A stretch of DNA of 64,000 bases from Stenotrophomonas maltophilia (GTDB lineage Bacteria; Pseudomonadota; Gammaproteobacteria; Xanthomonadales; Xanthomonadaceae): positions 1-64,000 of the forward strand of contig NZ_CP033877.1 in assembly GCF_006970445.1 (NCBI RefSeq), read 5' to 3'. The notes beneath the pieces are model-generated. The model saw only the letters and a list, made by a program, of their open reading frames with translations. It did no database searches and had not been told where the DNA came from. A program made the position numbers and the translations under genes. Shown in pieces: positions 48,516 through 56,733 of this stretch. The number at the start of each line of letters is the position of its first letter. Position 1 is the first letter of the stretch.

Positions 48516-49250
48516 CTAGTCGCCACCCGGCCCGCCGTCGCGGATCTGCCGCGGTGCACCGATCTCGATGCTGGGCCGCAGCCGGGTGTTCTGCCAGATC
48601 TGTTCCTGCAGGCACCAGTAGGCCGCCGGTTCCCAGAAGGCATCGCGGTAGTAGTCATTGCCGGTGACCGGCCGGTTGGCCTCCGGCCCCTCGCCCAGCG
48701 CCATGCGCAGGCCCGGGTTGACGAAGCCGGTGCGGCTGCCGGTCATCGCATTGCGGGCGGTCCGCAGCGCGGTTTCCATGCGCGGCTTGGCCACGGCATC
48801 GCCGTACTGCGCGTAGAGCGCAGGGCCTTCGGCCAGCACCCGTTGGCGCTGCCCCGCATCCAGCCGTTGCCAGTAGCGCTCGCGTTCAACCAGCAGGTCG
48901 CGGTAGCCGCGCTCGGCGGCCAGGTCCATCCAGATGTAGGCCAGCACCGGGTCGGCGTCGATGCCGATGCCTTCCTGGTACATGCGGGCAACCAGTGACT
49001 GCGAGAACTTGTCGGCGTACAGGCTGGCGCGCTGGAACCGCAGCCGTGCCTGTGCCGGCTTGCCGCGTCGCCACGACAGCTGGCCCAGGTCGCGCCAGTA
49101 CAGGTCGGGATGGGCCTGCAGGAAACCCTCGGTCAGCAACGCCGAGGGGATCGACGCGGCCGGGTCGAGCGCGCAGGCGCTGGCGGCGGCGTACCCGGGC
49201 GCCAGCAGTGCCAGCGCCAAGGCAACGATGGCCTGGCAGGCGCGGATCAT
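48516..49250 (-). CDS. Exported Sel1/TPR-like protein, second of a tandem paralogous pair
   Basis: The 244-residue protein has a signal peptide (LLAPGYAAASAC) and helical repeats. A block of about 130 residues matches its upstream neighbour (HPDLYWRDLG, DKFSQSLVARMYQEG, YIWMDLAAERGY, EGPALYAQYGD, TGSRTG). It starts with ATG overlapping the neighbour's stop codon (ATGA). The WMDLAAERG motif is like one Sel1-type repeat. The function is unknown to me. Confidence 0.72.
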   Translation of the reverse strand: MIRACQAIVALALALLAPGYAAASACALDPAASIPSALLTEGFLQAHPDLYWRDLGQLSWRRGKPAQARLRFQRASLYADKFSQSLVARMYQEGIGIDADPVLAYIWMDLAAERGYRDLLVERERYWQRLDAGQRQRVLAEGPALYAQYGDAVAKPRMETALRTARNAMTGSRTGFVNPGLRMALGEGPEANRPVTGNDYYRDAFWEPAAYWCLQEQIWQNTRLRPSIEIGAPRQIRDGGPGGD

Positions 49251-49918
49251 CGCCCCGACCTGGCCAGTTCCTCGTCCTGCCATTGCCGGTAGGCCACCGG
49301 ATCCCAGTAGCGGGCCAACTGGTGCTTCTCCGGTTGCAGCACACGGGACCCGGCATCGCCGCGGCCCTGGCTGCGCATGGCGCCGCTCCAGCCGGCGCGG
49401 CTGCCGGTCTGCTGCATGCTGCCGGCCCGCAGTTCGCGTTCCAGCCGTGGCGTCGCCGCCGGGTCGCCGAATTCGGCGTACAGCGCGCGGCCCTCGCGCA
49501 CCGCGCGCTCGCGTTCGTCGGCGGACAGCGCCTCCCAGAAGCGTTCGCGCTGCACCACCAGCCACTCGGTGCCGCGCTCGGCCGCCAGGTCCATCCACGC
49601 GTAGCCCAGCGCGCGGTCGACCGGGCCGCCTTGCCCGTTCCACAGCATGTCGGCCAGCGCCGCCTGTGACAGCTTGTCGCCGTAGCGCGCGGCGTTGCGG
49701 AAGTCGTTGCGGGCTTCTTCATGGCGGCCCCGTTCGCGGGCCTGCATGCCGAGCCCACGGAAGCGCAGGTCCGGATGGTAGACAAGAAACTCGTGCGACT
49801 GCAGCACGATCGTTTCATAGGCATCGGCGGGCGGCGCCGGGCTGGACCCGGCCGCAGGCAGGGCCAGCAGGCCGAGCAGGGTGGCCGCCAACGGGCGGGC
49901 GATGATGCTCAAGGACAT
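49247..49918 (-). CDS. Exported Sel1/TPR-like protein, first of a tandem paralogous pair
   Basis: The 223-residue protein has a signal peptide (LLGLLALPAAGSS) and the same repeat block as the next gene (HPDLRFRGLG, DKLSQAALADMLWNG, YAWMDLAAERGT, EGRALYAEFGD, TGSRAG). The two are separate genes joined by a 4-base stop/start overlap, and probably arose by tandem duplication with later divergence of their C-termini. They lie directly upstream of tdk and divergent from rep. Confidence 0.72.
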   Translation of the reverse strand: MSLSIIARPLAATLLGLLALPAAGSSPAPPADAYETIVLQSHEFLVYHPDLRFRGLGMQARERGRHEEARNDFRNAARYGDKLSQAALADMLWNGQGGPVDRALGYAWMDLAAERGTEWLVVQRERFWEALSADERERAVREGRALYAEFGDPAATPRLERELRAGSMQQTGSRAGWSGAMRSQGRGDAGSRVLQPEKHQLARYWDPVAYRQWQDEELARSGR

Positions 49919-50017
49919 GGACCACGCTCCTGTGTTCCGGTGCCGATTCAATACCTTACGGCCGGGCACCATGCAAGTCAGGTGGGCCTGCCGGCACCCC
50001 GCTACAATCCTGTCCCC

Positions 50018-51994
50018 ATGCACGGTCTCAATCCTCCCCAAGCTGCCGCGGTCCTGCACATCGAAGGCCCGTTGCTGGTGCTCGCCGGCGCCGGCAGCGG
50101 CAAGACGCGCGTGATCGTGGAGAAGATCGCCCACCTGATCGGCTGTGGCCGCTACCCGGCCCGCCGCATCGCCGCGATCACCTTCACCAACAAGTCGGCC
50201 AAGGAAATGCGCGAGCGCGTGGCCAAGCGCCTGCGCGAGCAGGACGCCGACGAGGTGACCATCTGCACCTTCCATGCGCTGGGCCTGAAGTTCCTGCAGA
50301 TCGAACATGCCGCCGTGGGCCTGAAGCGCGGCTTCTCGATCTTCGATGCCGATGATGCCGCCGCGCAGATCAAGGACCTGATGTACGGCGCCAAGCCCGA
50401 TGACATCGAGGACATGAAGAACCTGGTGTCGCGTGCGAAGAACGCCGGCCTGTCGCCCGAACAGGCGATGGCTGCCGCGCGCAGCAACCGCGAAAAGGAA
50501 GCGGCCAGCGTCTACGAGCGTTACCAGCTGCGGTTGACCGCGTTCAATGCGGTCGACTTCGACGACCTGATCCGTCTGCCGGTGCAGATCCTGGAAGAGA
50601 ACCCGGAGATCGCCCTGGCCTGGCGCGAGCGCATCGGCTACCTGCTGGTGGACGAATGCCAGGATACCAATGACGCGCAGTACCGCCTGCTCAAGCAGCT
50701 GGCCGGTGACAAGGGCAATTTCACCTGCGTGGGCGACGATGACCAGTCGATCTACGCCTGGCGCGGCGCCAACCCGGAAAACCTGCAGCAGATGGGGCGT
50801 GATTACCCCGCACTGGAGATCATCAAGCTGGAGCAGAACTACCGCTGCTCCAACCGCGTGCTGCGCGCGGCCAACGCGCTGATCGCCAACAATCCGCACG
50901 AGCACCTGAAGAAGCTGTGGAGCGACCAGGCCGACGGCGAGCGCATCCGCGTGTGGGAATGCCGCAACAGCGAACACGAAGCGGAAAAGGTTGCGGCCGA
51001 GATCGCCTTCGTGGCGCAGTCGCGCAACGTGCCGTGGAGCGATTTCTGCATCCTGTTCCGCGGTAACTTCCAGTCGCGCCCGCTGGAAAAGGCGATGCAG
51101 CTGCTGCGCATTCCCTACCACCTGACCGGCGGCACGATGTTCCTGGAGCGCCAGGAAGTGAAGGACACGCTGGCCTGGCTGCGGTTGCTGGTGAACCCGG
51201 ACGACGACACCGCGTTCATGCGTGCGGTGCAGTCGCCCAAGCGCGATGTCGGTGCCGGCACGCTGGCCAAGCTGGCTGAACTGGCGCAGGAAAAGGACAT
51301 GCCGATGGCGCAGGCCGCCGAGGCGATCGGCGCCCTGCAGCAGTTGCCGCCGCGTGCGGCCAACAGCCTGGCGCGCTTCACCGACATTCTGCGTGACCTG
51401 CGCGCGCAGACGCGCCAGATCAGTTCCGGCGACATGATCCGCAAGGTGGCCAAAGAGTCGGGCCTGCTCAGCGAACTTCGCCAGCAGGCGAAGGAAGAAG
51501 CCAGTTACCAGCGCCGAGCCAACAACATCGAGGAACTGGCGCAGTGGTTCGAGGGCGGCCCGCGCGGTGCCACCGCCGCCGACCTGACTGGTCAGCTGGC
51601 GCTGCTGTCGCGCAGCGACAAGGACGAGGGCGGCAACCAGGTGCGCATGATGACCATGCACGCCTCCAAGGGCCTGGAATTCCCGTACGTGTTCATCGTC
51701 GGCTGCGAGGATGGCGTGCTGCCGCACCAGGTCAGCCTGGACGAAGGCAACCTGCAGGAAGAGCGTCGCCTGCTGTACGTGGGCATCACCCGCGCCAAGA
51801 TCCAGCTGTGGATGAGTTACAGCAAGCTGACCCGCAAGTTCGGCGAGCACGTGCGGTTGAAGCCGAGCCGGTTCTTCGAGGAGATTCCGGCCGAGGAGAT
51901 CCAGCGCGATGGTGCTGATCCGGTGGCCGATGCGGCGCGCAAGAAGGAGCGGGCGAGCGCGGGGTTGGCGGCGATCGAGGCGTTGTTCGACTAA
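50018..51994 (+). CDS. rep: ATP-dependent DNA helicase Rep
   Basis: Rep is a superfamily 1 3'-to-5' helicase that clears protein roadblocks ahead of replication forks. The 658-residue product starts MHGLNPPQAAAV, with Walker A LAGAGSGKTRVI, motif II LLVDECQDTN, GDDDQSIYAWRGA (motif III), TMHASKGLEFPYVF (motif V) and LYVGITRAK (motif VI). It is shorter than UvrD and lacks its C-terminal extension, which favours Rep. The 335-base gap downstream holds long hairpin element E. Confidence 0.94.
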   Translation: MHGLNPPQAAAVLHIEGPLLVLAGAGSGKTRVIVEKIAHLIGCGRYPARRIAAITFTNKSAKEMRERVAKRLREQDADEVTICTFHALGLKFLQIEHAAVGLKRGFSIFDADDAAAQIKDLMYGAKPDDIEDMKNLVSRAKNAGLSPEQAMAAARSNREKEAASVYERYQLRLTAFNAVDFDDLIRLPVQILEENPEIALAWRERIGYLLVDECQDTNDAQYRLLKQLAGDKGNFTCVGDDDQSIYAWRGANPENLQQMGRDYPALEIIKLEQNYRCSNRVLRAANALIANNPHEHLKKLWSDQADGERIRVWECRNSEHEAEKVAAEIAFVAQSRNVPWSDFCILFRGNFQSRPLEKAMQLLRIPYHLTGGTMFLERQEVKDTLAWLRLLVNPDDDTAFMRAVQSPKRDVGAGTLAKLAELAQEKDMPMAQAAEAIGALQQLPPRAANSLARFTDILRDLRAQTRQISSGDMIRKVAKESGLLSELRQQAKEEASYQRRANNIEELAQWFEGGPRGATAADLTGQLALLSRSDKDEGGNQVRMMTMHASKGLEFPYVFIVGCEDGVLPHQVSLDEGNLQEERRLLYVGITRAKIQLWMSYSKLTRKFGEHVRLKPSRFFEEIPAEEIQRDGADPVADAARKKERASAGLAAIEALFD

Positions 51995-52049
51995 GCCGCT
52001 CCAACGGCGCCGCCCCTCCGTGGTGGAGTGCGCGTTGGTCCTGCGGTGT

Positions 52050-52240
52050 GGCCGGTCGGGGTGGGTTCGCGGGGGACGCCGTAAACCCCCAGACCGGCCC
52101 AGCCACTGGGGGCTGTGCGTTCGGGCGCTTGCGAAGCAGTACTTCGCAAGCAAAGCGCCCTCACCCCTGGGGGCTTAGCCGCGCCATCCATGGCGCGGAT
52201 ACCCCCGCGAACCCACCCCGACCGGCCTCTGACAGATTCC
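52050..52240 (+). repeat. Three-way-junction hairpin element, copy E (expanded inner arm)
   Basis: A 26-bp perfect outer stem (52050-52075 with 52202-52227) encloses 126 bases instead of 52. The core starts ACGCCGTAAACCC and ends with GCGCCA-TCCA-TGGCGC as in other copies. Its first inner hairpin is replaced by a long arm that holds GGGCGCTTGCGAAG-CAGTA-CTTCGCAAG. The 3' flank TCTGACAGATTCC is conserved. The remaining bases of the rep-GNAT gap show nothing else. Confidence 0.82.
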
Positions 52241-52329
52241 GGGCGCGTCCTTCCACGGCAATGCAAGGAAAATCAAATTCAACAGCCGGGGGTTGAGGCA
52301 GAATCGGGGTTTCGGCTGGAGGTCTGCGC

Positions 52330-52854
52330 GTGCATCCGATTGAAAGTGAACGCCTGCGACTGCGTGCGATCGAACCTGATCGCGATGCGGCGCCGATGCT
52401 GGCGCTGTTGAATGATCCGGGCTTCCTGCGCTTCATCGGCGACCGAGATGTGCGCAGTGAAGAGCAGGCGAGGGAGTACATCGCGCTGCGGGTGCTGCAC
52501 AGCTATGCGTTGAACGGGTTCGGCATGTATGCCATCGAGCGCTTGTCCGATGGTGCCTGGCTGGGCAATGCCGGGCTGGTGCGGCGGGATGGCCTGCCGG
52601 GGCCGGATATCGGCTATGCAGTGCTGTCGGAATTCGCCGGGCAGGGCTATGCCGGCGAGGCGGCGCGGGCGGTGTTCGCGCATGCACGTGCGGAGCTGGG
52701 CATCGTGGATCTGTACGGCATCACCGACCTGGACAATGTGGTGTCCGGGAAGATCCTGCTGGGCCTGGGCATGCAGGAACGCGGGGTGATCCAGCTGCCG
52801 GGCGTGGACAGCCCGAGCCGGTTATATGCCTCGCCGGGTGCGGCCGAGGTTTGA
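52330..52854 (+). CDS. GNAT family N-acetyltransferase
   Basis: The 174-residue protein resembles RimJ/RimL-type acetyltransferases: ERLRLRAIEPDRD at the start, IGYAVLSEFAGQGYAGEAARAV as the acetyl-CoA-binding region, and LDNVVSGKILLGLGM near the end. It starts with GTG preceded by GGAGG at good spacing. The acceptor (ribosomal protein, amino acid or other small molecule) cannot be told. Confidence 0.85.
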   Translation: MHPIESERLRLRAIEPDRDAAPMLALLNDPGFLRFIGDRDVRSEEQAREYIALRVLHSYALNGFGMYAIERLSDGAWLGNAGLVRRDGLPGPDIGYAVLSEFAGQGYAGEAARAVFAHARAELGIVDLYGITDLDNVVSGKILLGLGMQERGVIQLPGVDSPSRLYASPGAAEV

Positions 52855-52857
52855 TCG

Positions 52858-52966
52858 TGGTGGGTGCCGACCGTTGGTCGGCACTGCATCGGCAGGACAT
52901 CCGGTAGTGCCGGCCGCTGGCCGGCATCACGGTGAACCTGGGTTGCCGGCCAGCGGCCGGCACTAC
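52858..52966. repeat. SMAG cluster (one variant, one inverted pair)
   Basis: A variant GTGGGTGCCGACCGTTGGTC... palindrome at 52858-52884, then GTAGTGCCGGCCGCTGGCCG type at 52904-52926 and an inverted copy ending CTAC at 52943-52966. It separates two convergent genes. Confidence 0.85.
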
Positions 52967-52979
52967 CGCATGTGGACGT

Positions 52980-53630
52980 TCAACCGCGCAGTTCGGCCAG
53001 CTGTGCCTGCAGATCGGCCACGGCCGCTTCCAGCTGGGCCACGCGCTCGGCCAGGCCCGGGTCGGCGGCCTCGCTGCCACCGCCGCTGCCGGCGTACTTG
53101 GCCGCCAGCGCCGCGCCGTCCACCTCGCCGCACAGCAGGTGCATGTAGCGGTCTTCGCGCTGGCCGCTGGCGCGCGGCAGCACCACCAGCAGCGCGCGCT
53201 GCTGCAGGCGCTCGATGGCGTGGCGGGCTTCGTCGGTGTCGGCGAAGCGATGCAGGCGTTCGCAGCGCGTCACCAGCTCGCCCAGCGTCTGCGGCCCACG
53301 CAGCAGCAGCAGCGCGAGCAGCACGGTCTGCTGCCGGGTCAGGTCCAGCGCGGCCTGCAGGCGGTGCTCGTAGCGGTCGGCACGCGAGGAGAAGTGCTGG
53401 CGGGCCAGGCCCAACGCCTCCAGCTGGCGCAGCGCGTGCTGCACGCTGCCGGCGTCCACGTTCATCACCGGCTCGCGCGCGGTCTTCTGGTTGGCCGCCG
53501 ATTGGGCGGCGTTGACCGTCAGCGGGTAGGTGTCCGGGGTGGTCGCCTCCTTCTCCACCAGGCAGCCCAGCAGGCGGGCCTGCACGGCGTCGAGCAGGGG
53601 GACGTCGGGGATCTGGGTGGAATCGGTCAT
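52980..53630 (-). CDS. yceH: YceH family protein (DUF480)
   Basis: The 216-residue protein matches the YceH/DUF480 family with two winged-helix-like halves. It shows [22 protein letters not shown] near the start, split as helix and turn, then [16 protein letters not shown], and [13 protein letters not shown] in the second half. A C-terminal coiled-coil follows (about residues 190-215). A strong ribosome site GGAGG precedes the ATG on its strand. The biological role of the family is not established. Confidence 0.9.
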   Translation of the reverse strand: MTDSTQIPDVPLLDAVQARLLGCLVEKEATTPDTYPLTVNAAQSAANQKTAREPVMNVDAGSVQHALRQLEALGLARQHFSSRADRYEHRLQAALDLTRQQTVLLALLLLRGPQTLGELVTRCERLHRFADTDEARHAIERLQQRALLVVLPRASGQREDRYMHLLCGEVDGAALAAKYAGSGGGSEAADPGLAERVAQLEAAVADLQAQLAELRG

Positions 53631-53731
53631 GGCGGCCTCCGGAAGGGCAACGGGTCAACCGCCAAGCATAGCCGTCCCAGGGCCGGCTTTGCCGGTAAAA
53701 TGCGCCGGTATATCTGATTGCCGGTGAACCC

Positions 53732-54655
53732 ATGCGTCGTCCCGTTTCCCTGTCCCTGACCCTGCTCGCCACCGCGGCGCTGGGCCTGTCCGCCTGCAAG
53801 CGCGTGGATGCGCCTGCCGCTGAAGCCGCGGCCCCGGAGGCCCCGGCCGCCGCCGCCAAGGCCGGTGGTGCGCTTGATGCCACCGCCAACGACAACCTCA
53901 ACGCGGTGCTGTGGATGCAGCGCGCGCAGGAGTACAAGGCGATCACCGAGCAGACCTACCGTGCCGCCGCCGACCACCTGGATGCGGCGCTGAAGGAAGC
54001 CCACTGGGACGCACTGGTGCCGGAAGAGCGCGGCAACGACGCCAAGGGCCTGAAGCCGGCCGTGGTGCTGGACGTGGACGAGACCGTGCTGGACAACTCG
54101 CCCTACCAGGCGCGCCTGGTGCGCGACGGCAAGGAATACGACGAGCTGACCTGGGACCAGTGGGTGGCCGAAAAGAAGGCCAAGGCGATCCCGGGCGTGG
54201 TTGATTTCGCCAAGGCCGCCAACGCCAAGGGCGTGACCCTGCTGTACATCTCCAACCGTGCCGTGCACCTGAAGGACGCGACCCTGGCCAACCTGCGCGA
54301 GCAGGGCCTGCCGGTGGCCGATGACAGCGTGTTCCTCGGCCTGGGCACGGTGGTGCCGGGGTGCGAGCAGAACGGCAGCGAGAAGAACTGCCGCCGCCGC
54401 CTGGCCGGGCAGAAGTACCGCGTGCTGATGCAGTTCGGCGACCAGCTGGGTGACTTCGTCGAAGTGACCGCCAACACCAACGATGGCCGCGACGCGCTGC
54501 TGCAGCAGTACCACGACTGGTTCGGTGAGCGCTGGTGGATGCTGCCGAACCCGACCTACGGCGGCTTCGAGCCGGCGCAGTTCAACAACGACTACAGCCA
54601 GTCGCGCCAGGCCCGCCACGACGCCAAGCGCGCCGCGCTGGACTACGCACCGTGA
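53732..54655 (+). CDS. 5'-nucleotidase, lipoprotein e(P4) family (class C acid phosphatase)
   Basis: The 307-residue protein has a lipoprotein signal (LGLSAC), an Ala/Pro-rich linker and an HAD-type phosphatase domain with the catalytic motif [13 protein letters not shown]. Later acidic and basic motifs include YISNRAV and [10 protein letters not shown]. In Haemophilus, e(P4) dephosphorylates nucleotides such as NMN at the outer membrane. Its stop codon overlaps the GTG start of pyrF, which couples two nucleotide-related genes. Confidence 0.92.
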   Translation: MRRPVSLSLTLLATAALGLSACKRVDAPAAEAAAPEAPAAAAKAGGALDATANDNLNAVLWMQRAQEYKAITEQTYRAAADHLDAALKEAHWDALVPEERGNDAKGLKPAVVLDVDETVLDNSPYQARLVRDGKEYDELTWDQWVAEKKAKAIPGVVDFAKAANAKGVTLLYISNRAVHLKDATLANLREQGLPVADDSVFLGLGTVVPGCEQNGSEKNCRRRLAGQKYRVLMQFGDQLGDFVEVTANTNDGRDALLQQYHDWFGERWWMLPNPTYGGFEPAQFNNDYSQSRQARHDAKRAALDYAP

Positions 54656-55377
54656 GCCGCGCACCGCTGCCGCTGCGCGATGACGAGCGCCTGATCTTCG
54701 CGCTGGACGTGCCTGACCGCGCGCAGGCGCTGGCGTGGGTCGATCGCCTCGGCGACAGCGTGGCGTTCTACAAGATCGGCATGGAACTGCTTGCCTCCGG
54801 CGAGTACTTCCAGGTGCTCGATGAGCTGGCCCGCCGCGACAAGCGCGTATTCGTCGACCTGAAGTTCTTCGACATCCCGGCCACCGCTGCGGCCGTGATC
54901 AAGCGCCTGTCGCAGTGGCCGGTCAGCTACGCCACCATCCATGGCTGGCACCCGGCCATGATGGAGGCCTGCGCGGCTGCCAACAGCAGCGACATGCGCC
55001 TGCTGGCGGTGACCGTGCTGACCTCGATGGGGCGCCCCGACCTGGCGCAGATGGGCATCGACCGCGAGCCGGTGGACGTGGTGGTCGAGCGCGCGCTGGC
55101 CGCCCAGGCCGCCGGCATCGACGGCGTGATTGCGTCGGGCCAGGAAGCCGCTCCGATCCGTGCCGCCACCGGCGCTGGGTTCTCGATCGTCTGCCCGGGC
55201 ATCCGCCCCGGTGGTCCGGTCGGCGATGACCAGAAGCGCACCGTTGGCGTGGCGCAGGCCTTTGCCGATGGCGCCGATGCCATCGTGGTCGGCCGCCCGA
55301 TCCGCCTGGCGGCCGATCCGCAGGCTGCAGCACGGGCAATCCAGCAGGAAATCGCGTCGGCTCTGGCTGCCCGCTGA
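54652..55377 (+). CDS. pyrF: Orotidine 5'-phosphate decarboxylase
   Basis: PyrF makes UMP from OMP in the last step of pyrimidine synthesis. The 241-residue protein shows FALDVP, the catalytic Asp-Lys-Asp array in [14 protein letters not shown], and the phosphate-binding VVGRPI near the end. It starts with GTG inside the preceding stop codon (GTGA), giving [15 protein letters not shown] strong hairpin follows. Confidence 0.95.
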   Translation: MSRAPLPLRDDERLIFALDVPDRAQALAWVDRLGDSVAFYKIGMELLASGEYFQVLDELARRDKRVFVDLKFFDIPATAAAVIKRLSQWPVSYATIHGWHPAMMEACAAANSSDMRLLAVTVLTSMGRPDLAQMGIDREPVDVVVERALAAQAAGIDGVIASGQEAAPIRAATGAGFSIVCPGIRPGGPVGDDQKRTVGVAQAFADGADAIVVGRPIRLAADPQAAARAIQQEIASALAAR

Positions 55378-55409
55378 GCCCAGCGCCGACGCCGGTCACG
55401 CCGGCACCA

Positions 55410-55444
55410 CGAACGCCATCCCGATCCATGCGGGATGGCGTTCG
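55410..55444 (+). terminator. Terminator hairpin after pyrF
   Basis: CGAACGCCATCCCG pairs perfectly over 14 bp with CGGGATGGCGTTCG around ATCCATG. Only a few T residues follow (CATTTG). Confidence 0.75.
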
Positions 55445-55595
55445 CATTTGTGGGTCTGCACCTGTCGCACACAGCGTCACGCACCGGAACTGTGCGCGCG
55501 TTCGCGCTGTGGGCCTCTCCACTGTTCCCCAATCGATGCACCGGCACGGACCGCGGCCGCGCCGGTTTCAACCATCGATAGAGGAGTACAGGGAT

Positions 55596-56435
55596 ATGTA
55601 TCGCAGCACCTCTTTGTTCATCGGCCTGCTGTTGGCCGCGTCTGCCGTACCCGCCATCGCTGCGCCGCAGGCACGCGAAGTACCGCGCATCATCGGCGGT
55701 GAAGCGGCTCCGGCCGGCGAATACCCGTTCATGGTCAGCATCCAGGGCATCTTCGACGGCGATTCGGATCATGACCGCCACTTCTGCGGGGGCACCCTCA
55801 TCTCACCCTCGTGGGTGCTCACCGCCGCGCATTGCCTGCAGGGCGAACAACCGATGGGGTTGGCGGTGCTGGGGGGCCAGGCCGCACTCTCCACCGACGC
55901 CACGCGACGACCGTCCAACGTCAAGGCGATCCACGTCCATCCCGCATTCAACAGCGGCAATTCGCTGGAGCACGACGTGGCCCTGATCCAGCTCAGCACC
56001 CCCCTGGACGGTGCACAGCCGGTGGCACTGCGGCTGCGGCCCGACGCCAGTTATCTCAAGCCGGGCCGCGAATTCACCGTGATCGGCTGGGGGGACACCG
56101 ACATCGGCGATGGCCGGATCTACCCGACTCAGCTGCAGACCGTGCAGGTGCCGTTCGTTTCCTTCACCGAATGCCAGCAGGCCTATGGCGGTGAATTGTC
56201 ACGCGGCAAGGTCATCTGCGCCGGCCGCGAGGGTATCGACAGCTGCCAGGGCGATTCCGGCGGGCCACTGCTGCTGCGCCTGCGCGATGGCTGGACCCAG
56301 TTCGGCATCGTCAGCTGGGGTGAGGGCTGCGCGCTTGCTGGCTACCCGGGCGTTTATGCCCGAATCGCCGAAAAACATGCCGTAGATTTCATCGAGGCCG
56401 TCTGGCAACGTGATTTATTCAATAAAATCAATTAG
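55596..56435 (+). CDS. Secreted trypsin-like serine protease (S1 family)
   Basis: The 279-residue product has a signal peptide (LLLAASAVPAIAAP), a short propeptide and the mature start IIGGEAAPAGEYPFMVS. The catalytic triad is complete: His79 in LTAAHC, Asp127 in EHDVAL, Ser221 in GDSGGP. An Asp six residues before the Ser (IDSCQGDSGG) matches the trypsin specificity pocket, so cleavage after Arg or Lys is expected. The ribosome site GAGGAG precedes the ATG. The C-terminal codons are noticeably more AT-rich than nearby genes. Confidence 0.93.
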   Translation: MYRSTSLFIGLLLAASAVPAIAAPQAREVPRIIGGEAAPAGEYPFMVSIQGIFDGDSDHDRHFCGGTLISPSWVLTAAHCLQGEQPMGLAVLGGQAALSTDATRRPSNVKAIHVHPAFNSGNSLEHDVALIQLSTPLDGAQPVALRLRPDASYLKPGREFTVIGWGDTDIGDGRIYPTQLQTVQVPFVSFTECQQAYGGELSRGKVICAGREGIDSCQGDSGGPLLLRLRDGWTQFGIVSWGEGCALAGYPGVYARIAEKHAVDFIEAVWQRDLFNKIN

Positions 56436-56457
56436 ATACATCGCATTACGTGAAGTG

Positions 56458-56486
56458 TTGCCTTAACTTGAGCGGCAGCGTAGGAT
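56458..56486 (+). promoter_or_regulatory. Sigma70-type promoter of a candidate small RNA
   Basis: TTGCCT (56458-56463) and TAGGAT (56481-56486) are exactly 17 bases apart. Transcription would begin near 56493 with no open reading frame ahead, and end at the terminator near 56589. Confidence 0.5.
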
Positions 56487-56492
56487 CGCCGC

Positions 56493-56589
56493 CATCCGGT
56501 CCTTGGACCGGACATGTGCCACAACACTGTCCTCCGGCCTCGTGCCGGCTTGAAGAGCCTGTGATCCCCGTGATCCGGGCTCTTTTTTT
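56493..56589 (+). ncRNA. Candidate small regulatory RNA (about 97 nt)
   Basis: The stretch between the predicted promoter and a T7 tail begins with a perfect hairpin TCCGGTCC-TT-GGACCGGA (56495-56512). It contains a second small stem (CCGGC-CTCGTG-CCGGC) and ends in AAGAGCC (56553-56559) paired with GGCTCTT (56578-56584) followed by T residues. The terminal loop holds GTGATCCCCGTGATC, a C-rich single-stranded stretch of a kind seen in base-pairing sRNAs. An alternative is simply the trypsin-gene terminator with a long leader. I do not recognise it as a named sRNA. Confidence 0.45.
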
Positions 56590-56608
56590 ATCCCGGTGGC
56601 GGCTCTGC

Positions 56609-56647
56609 GGTCAGATCCCTCCTGCCCGCGGCAGAAGGGATCTGACC
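56609..56647. repeat. GGTCAGATCC palindrome, copy 4
   Basis: GGTCAGATCCCTCCTGCC pairs with GGCAGAAGGGATCTGACC over 18 positions with one mismatch, around CGC. The inner arm sequence differs from copies 1 and 3 yet stays paired. Confidence 0.85.
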
Positions 56648-56733
56648 CCCTTGGCTGGAAACCGTGACCGCGCGGCTTGCCGCTGTCACGTCGCAGGCCG
56701 CAAGATGCGGGCCGGTCCGGGGAGTCCGAGTGC

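Noticed and set aside
49247..52153. A 968-codon minus-strand frame reaching across rep
   Set aside because: Only its last 223 codons are a plausible gene (start at 49918); the rest is antisense to rep, which has all helicase motifs.
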